Shown here piece by piece: positions 60,492-64,000 of a stretch of 64,000 nucleotides of DNA (position 1 is its first letter; every line of letters starts with the position of its first letter). The notes under the pieces are model-generated. The model did not search any database. It had not been told where the DNA came from and saw only the letters and a program-made list of their open reading frames with translations. The DNA is taken from the NCBI GenBank assembly GCA_021776775.1, contig JAJFFE010000245.1, forward strand, positions 1 through 64,000. Direction: 5' to 3'. A program made the translations under genes and the position numbers. Origin of the DNA: Planctomycetota bacterium. Lineage in GTDB: Bacteria > Planctomycetota > UBA8108 > UBA1146 > JAJFFE01.

Positions 60492-61985
60492 ATGCAGAAC
60501 GTGAAAATCGGATTCATTCCCGCGAACCGTGGCTTCTTCTCCAAAGAACTCGCCGCGAAGATGCGCGACGAAACGGTCAAGGCAATGGAAGCGCTCGGCA
60601 TCACTGTGGTCGTTCCCGACGCCGCGGCGACCAAAGTGGGCTGCGTCGAGACGCGGCAGGAGGCCGAGTACGCGGCGGAGCTGTTCCGCCGCGAGAACGT
60701 GCAGGGGCTGGTCGTCGGGGCGGTGAACTTCGGCGAAGAGCAGGGCGTTGCTTGGTGTGTGAAGAAGACGGCGCTGAACGTGCCTATCCTGATCTACGGT
60801 TGTCAGGAAGAGGAACGTCTCACCATGACGACCAAGCGTCGCGATTCGTTCTGCGGGCTGCTCTCCATCGGCGAGGTCCTGCGTCAGATCGGCGCCCAGT
60901 ACACCGTCGCGCAACGCCCGATCTGCTTTCCGGCGGACGAGTCGTTCACTCAGGATCTCGACCTGTTCGTTCGGGTGTGTCGCGTCGTCAACGGCGTCCG
61001 CAACGCGCGCTACGGCCAGATCGGCGCTCGGCCGGACGCGTTCTGGACGTGCCGGTTTAACGAGAAGCAGCTCCAGCTCATGGGCCCGACGGTCGTGACG
61101 CTCGATCTCTCCGAAGTCATCGGCGGGGCTAATCGCATCCCCGACGACGATGCCGACCTGCAACGAGTGATTGAGTCTATAGACGGTTATGCCGATACGT
61201 CGTCCGTGAAGCGACGATCGGTGTCACGGAGTGCGAAGCTCGAACTGTTTCTTCGACGTTGGGCCAGCGAGAACGCCATCGACGCCTTCGGGATCCAGTG
61301 CTGGACCAGCATTCAGGCGAACTACGGCGTCTGTTCCTGCGCGACCATGAGTCGCTTCGGTGACGAGGGAATGCCGAGCGCTTGCGAAGCGGACATCATG
61401 GGCACCATGTCCATGCACGCGTCGATGCTAGCCAGCGGATCACCGGCGGGGCTCGCCGACTGGAACAACCTGCACAACGACGACGACGAGTTGGCCAACG
61501 TCTGGCACTGCGGCGTGTTCCCGGCGGCGTTCGCTCAGTCGCCGGTGAAGCTCGGCGTGCAGGAGATCATCGTGTCGAGTGGAGCCGCGAAGCACGAAGA
61601 CTCCGAAGGCACAGTCGAGTTCGTGTCGCGTCCCGGCCCGCTGACGTTGTGTCGCATGACGCAGGATTCTCACGGAGAACTCAAGGCGGTCATTGTCGAA
61701 GGGGCGTTCGAAGACAACCCGGCGGTGACGTTCGGCAGCTACGGCTGGTGCCGCATTCCCGATCTTCAACGTCTCTACCGTGACGTGCTGCTTCGGCACT
61801 TTCCGCACCACGTCGCCATCACGCAGGGTCACGTCGGCAACGTCTTGTGGGAGGCGCTCGGGAACTACTTCGGCACGTCGATGTATCACACCACGCAAGA
61901 GACGCCCGGCTTGTACACACCGCGGCATCCGTTTGGGGCGCTGAAGCAGTCCGACGCGCCGTTTCGAGAGAAGCTGCAACTGTGA
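60492..61985 (+). CDS. L-fucose/L-arabinose isomerase family protein
   Basis: The ATG at 60492 opens MQNVKIGFIPANRGFFSKEL; the track start adds 24 residues of no clear coding character. The 497-residue protein has the FucI/AraI fold pattern: an N-terminal Rossmann-like domain (ITVVVPDAAATKVGCVETRQ; GLVVGAVNFGEEQGVAW), a second domain (LSIGEVLRQIGAQY), and a C-terminal part with SACEADIMGTMSMHA as the probable metal-binding glutamate region and HVAITQGHVG. Members interconvert aldoses and ketoses or act on related sugars. Sequence distance from classical FucI is high, so the substrate is uncertain. It overlaps the next gene by 4 bases. Confidence 0.78.
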   Translation: MQNVKIGFIPANRGFFSKELAAKMRDETVKAMEALGITVVVPDAAATKVGCVETRQEAEYAAELFRRENVQGLVVGAVNFGEEQGVAWCVKKTALNVPILIYGCQEEERLTMTTKRRDSFCGLLSIGEVLRQIGAQYTVAQRPICFPADESFTQDLDLFVRVCRVVNGVRNARYGQIGARPDAFWTCRFNEKQLQLMGPTVVTLDLSEVIGGANRIPDDDADLQRVIESIDGYADTSSVKRRSVSRSAKLELFLRRWASENAIDAFGIQCWTSIQANYGVCSCATMSRFGDEGMPSACEADIMGTMSMHASMLASGSPAGLADWNNLHNDDDELANVWHCGVFPAAFAQSPVKLGVQEIIVSSGAAKHEDSEGTVEFVSRPGPLTLCRMTQDSHGELKAVIVEGAFEDNPAVTFGSYGWCRIPDLQRLYRDVLLRHFPHHVAITQGHVGNVLWEALGNYFGTSMYHTTQETPGLYTPRHPFGALKQSDAPFREKLQL

Positions 61986-62416
61986 ACGAACCCGCGGTTC
62001 CCGACGTCGCGACCACAGCTGCCAAGCGCTCGCCTCGAGCGTTGATCAGCGTCTTGCTGCTGTTGGTTTCACTGACCGCGATCGTCTGGATCGGGTGGAC
62101 CATGCGGCCCGCCTGGGCGTACCGAGTCGATGGCCAAATCGAAGTCCCGTACGACGGTCGCTTCCCGACCATCTATGTCGAAGGCACGATGGCCACGGAG
62201 TACGTGGCTCGGCTGCCGTGGATCCGACCAGCACGGTACTTCGCCCAGGTCGATGCGGACGGGGCCACGCTCCTGTGGGGGTCGATCGACGCCGAGGCAG
62301 AGCGGCACGTGCTTCGGTACTCGAACCGGGTGCCGGAACTCGAAGCCCAGCGACACTTCGAATCGTACGAGCGAAACGTCAGCGCCGACGTCACCCGCGG
62401 CGACAACCTGCCCTGA
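61982..62416 (+). CDS. Hypothetical single-pass membrane protein
   Basis: The GTG at 61982 overlaps the isomerase stop (GTGA) and is preferred over the upstream track start, which lies antisense-like inside the isomerase gene. The 144-residue product has a short polar N-terminus, one membrane helix (ALISVLLLLVSLTAIVWIGW, about 21-40) and a soluble domain of about 100 residues (YRVDGQIEVPYDGRFPTIYV; ARYFAQVDADGATLLWGSID). No family is recognised. Coupling to the isomerase gene suggests a linked role, but there is no sequence evidence for one. Confidence 0.65.
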   Translation: MNEPAVPDVATTAAKRSPRALISVLLLLVSLTAIVWIGWTMRPAWAYRVDGQIEVPYDGRFPTIYVEGTMATEYVARLPWIRPARYFAQVDADGATLLWGSIDAEAERHVLRYSNRVPELEAQRHFESYERNVSADVTRGDNLP

Positions 62417-62590
62417 CCGCAACTGCTTAGACGGTGCCGCCACCGTAGCGTCGACGACGTCTCATCGAATTGGCGTCGTCCGTCTTCCATGTATCCCGCC
62501 GCAGTGCCGTCCCACCCCAATCAACAACGAGTGCTCGCGTAGCCCGCCTTGGACAGTCATCGTACTGCGATTCCCTCTCCCCCGTTTCTT

Positions 62591-62598
62591 AAGGAGGT
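62591..62598 (+). promoter_or_regulatory. Perfect Shine-Dalgarno sequence deciding the start of the TPR gene
   Basis: AAGGAGGT lies five bases before GTG 62604. It is one of the strongest ribosome binding sites in the window and shows that the ORF-track start at 62130 is wrong by 158 codons. Confidence 0.8.
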
Positions 62599-62603
62599 CC
62601 GAC

Positions 62604-63620
62604 GTGTCCGTAACCCTTCGCCTTGCCATGCCTGTCCTGACGCTCTTGCTGTCCGGTCTCTTCCTGTTTAGTGCTCCCGCCGCGCATGCGCAATCCGGTG
62701 ATACCGTGTCTCCCGAACTTGCCGCGGCCGCCCATCGCGGGCAAACCGCGTTTCAAACGCAGGACTGGAAGGCGGCGGTGAAGGCGTACGAAGAGGTGAC
62801 CAAGCTCGCGCCGAAGACCGGTATCGGCTGGTTCCGTCTCGGATACGCGCGGCACGCGCTCGGCGACATCGAAGCCGCACTTGTCGCGCACCGAAAGGCG
62901 ACCGAGTTCCAGCAGTTCAAAGGAATTGCCAACTACAACGTCGGTTGCGCGCTCGCTCTGCTCGGTCGCGTCGAAGAAGCGTTCGTCGCGCTCAATGCGT
63001 CGGTCGACGCGGGCTTTCGCGATACCAATCAGCTTGCGAGTGACACCGATCTCGCGGCCCTTCGTCCGCTTCCCGCGTACGCGGCATTGGCGAAGCGAAT
63101 GAAGAGCGGAGCGCCGGCCGCTGGGCCTTCCACTGGGCCGTCCACTGGGCCTTCCACCGTTTCGCCGTACCGGCAGTTCGACTTCTGGTTGGGGACGTGG
63201 GACGTGGTCGATCGCAACGGTAAGCCGGTCGGAACGAACGTCATCACGAGCAAGCAGAACGGTTTCATCATTCACGAGGCGTGGACCTCGGCGTCGGGTG
63301 GCAAGGGTGAGAGCACCAACTTCTTCGATCCGCGCGACCGTCAGTGGCACCAGGTCTGGGTCGATAGCACCGGCGGCGTCGTGCGCTACCAAGGAACGTT
63401 CAAGAATGGTGGCATGCAGTTCAGGGGCGATAGTGTGATCGCGAGCGGCGTTGCTGAGCAGGCGCGATCGAGTTTCACCGCGCTTCCCGACGGTCGCGTT
63501 CGACAATTCATCGAGCACTCGAAGGATGCGGGCAAGACGTGGTACGTCTACTTCGACGGCTACTACGCCAAGCGGGCCAAGACCCCGGCCGCGCCCAAGA
63601 AGCCGGCGTCAGACCTCTGA
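62604..63620 (+). CDS. Secreted TPR-repeat protein with C-terminal DUF1579-like domain
   Basis: A 338-residue protein starting at GTG 62604 after a perfect AAGGAGGT. The signal peptide (LTLLLSGLFLFSAPAAHA) is followed by about three TPR units (AAHRGQTAFQTQDWKAAVKA, GWFRLGYARHALGDIEAALV, NYNVGCALALLGRVEEAFVA). A linker with the tandem GPSTGPSTGPST separates a C-terminal beta domain (FDFWLGTWDVVDRNGKPVGT...GFIIHEAWTS...FYFDGYYAKR-like end), which belongs to the DUF1579-like group seen in secreted proteins. TPRs bind partner proteins; the beta domain may bind a lipid or other ligand. It is probably periplasmic. Confidence 0.82.
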   Translation: MSVTLRLAMPVLTLLLSGLFLFSAPAAHAQSGDTVSPELAAAAHRGQTAFQTQDWKAAVKAYEEVTKLAPKTGIGWFRLGYARHALGDIEAALVAHRKATEFQQFKGIANYNVGCALALLGRVEEAFVALNASVDAGFRDTNQLASDTDLAALRPLPAYAALAKRMKSGAPAAGPSTGPSTGPSTVSPYRQFDFWLGTWDVVDRNGKPVGTNVITSKQNGFIIHEAWTSASGGKGESTNFFDPRDRQWHQVWVDSTGGVVRYQGTFKNGGMQFRGDSVIASGVAEQARSSFTALPDGRVRQFIEHSKDAGKTWYVYFDGYYAKRAKTPAAPKKPASDL

Positions 63621-63635
63621 TCGTGGCATGAGTCA

Positions 63636-63664
63636 TCAAGCGCAGCCGTTGCGGCTGCGCTTGA
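63636..63664. terminator. Bidirectional terminator hairpin between convergent genes
   Basis: TCAAGCGCAGCCG-ttg-CGGCTGCGCTTGA is a perfect 13-bp stem with a 3-base loop, located 16 bases after the TPR gene stop and 14 bases before the stop of the convergent methyltransferase gene. No T tract is present, but the position and stem fit a shared terminator. Confidence 0.65.
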
Positions 63665-63677
63665 CCCCGCCGCACCC

Positions 63678-64000
63678 CTACTGCGGGTGAACCCCGTTAC
63701 GCCAGTCGACGAGCTGAGCGATCTCATCGGGTGTGGTGCGGCAGCATCCTCCGATGATCGTGGCGCCCGCTTCCACCCAGTGACTCGCGGATTGCAAGAG
63801 CGGCGGCGATTCGTCCGGTGCGAGCCACTGCTTGCCGTTCGGATCGTACGGCTCGCCAGAGTTCGGGTAGACGACGATCGGTTTGTCCGTCGAACCGTGC
63901 AGCCGCTCCACGAGCGGTGCCACGTGCTTCGGGTGGGTGCAATTGACGCCAATCGCTATCACGTGTGGGAATTCGTTCAGCGCGGCAGCGCACTCGGTGA
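63678..64000 (-). CDS. mmuM: Homocysteine S-methyltransferase (partial, 3' part)
   Basis: Only the C-terminal 106 residues lie in the window. The frame is open to the right edge, so the ORF-track ATG at 63962 is internal. The zinc ligand motifs are visible: GVNC (in IAIGVNCTHP) and the GGCCRT motif (ATIIGGCCRTTPDEI), which together form the Cys3 zinc site of MmuM/BHMT-type enzymes. The enzyme transfers a methyl group from S-methylmethionine or a similar donor to homocysteine to give methionine. The C-terminus HPQ is normal. Confidence 0.88.
   Translation of the reverse strand, partial: TECAAALNEFPHVIAIGVNCTHPKHVAPLVERLHGSTDKPIVVYPNSGEPYDPNGKQWLAPDESPPLLQSASHWVEAGATIIGGCCRTTPDEIAQLVDWRNGVHPQ

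Noticed and set aside
59925-61163. 412-residue minus-strand ORF
   Set aside because: It lies opposite the isomerase gene and reads as a shadow; the real gene on this strand is the 69-residue DUF4177-like protein in another frame.

Overview
The window looks like chromosomal DNA of a Planctomycetota bacterium. The reasons are high GC, many large secreted proteins that end in a dockerin-like double calcium repeat (RGD-N-D-G...TDAV-LL-LF), the 'DCN-NGIPDECD' calcium motif, GTG and TTG starts, and many one-off secreted proteins. There are no rRNA or tRNA genes, no CRISPR array and no phage module. This assignment is inferred from protein style, not from a marker gene.

Layout. 0-3.1 kb (minus strand): a tightly coupled operon GntR/YtrA-type repressor - ABC ATPase - permease - PPOX flavoprotein (cut by the window edge), with a palindromic operator. 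3.2-8.7 kb: tRNA-dihydrouridine synthase, then a divergent pair of exported PIG-L deacetylase and sodium:solute symporter. 8.7-10.4 kb: a hypothetical membrane protein gene flanked by two ~300-bp repeats in opposite orientation. 10.5-18.5 kb: two subtilisin-like proteases with dockerin tails, and between them a BlaI - M56 peptidase - PDZ - PDZ operon with a visible promoter/operator. 18.7-24.3 kb: purple-acid-phosphatase-like enzyme with PA14, ferrochelatase, NfsA-like nitroreductase, orphan pilin, DUF2277, a frameshifted small gene and a lipoprotein. 24.5-32.1 kb: a 2526-residue surface protein (thrombospondin type 3 repeats, FG-GAP propeller, 21 Ig-like repeats, dockerin). 32.1-33.7 kb: an IS200/RAYT-type transposase bracketed by GC-rich REP-like repeats. 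33.7-41.6 kb: assorted membrane and secreted proteins, a dockerin protein, DUF4870, a methyltransferase and a phosphate-type porin. 41.7-42.0 kb: a MITE-like element with 29-bp terminal inverted repeats. 42-48 kb: a second giant multidomain protein (PPC-like, LamG-like, 9 Ig-like repeats, dockerin). 48.4-52.8 kb: an acidic beta-helix-like protein, a small two-gene unit and a SIMPL protein. 52.9-54.6 kb: an EF-hand/DUF3179 protein whose frame is interrupted once, by TGA. 54.8-64 kb: metallopeptidase with cohesin-like and dockerin-like domains, second SIMPL protein, DUF4177, fucose-isomerase-family protein, TPR protein and the 3' part of a homocysteine S-methyltransferase.

The most notable signal is the DUF3179 gene. 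The in-frame TGA stands where the family has the first Cys of a CPLC motif. It is followed at selenocysteine-typical spacing by a perfect 7-bp hairpin with G at loop position 2, so the gene is a strong selenoprotein candidate that ORF callers split in two. Other points worth following are the RAYT/REP system, the repeat-flanked gene at 9-10 kb, the conserved Cys-containing tail after the dockerins, and cohesin-like plus dockerin-like modules on single chains.
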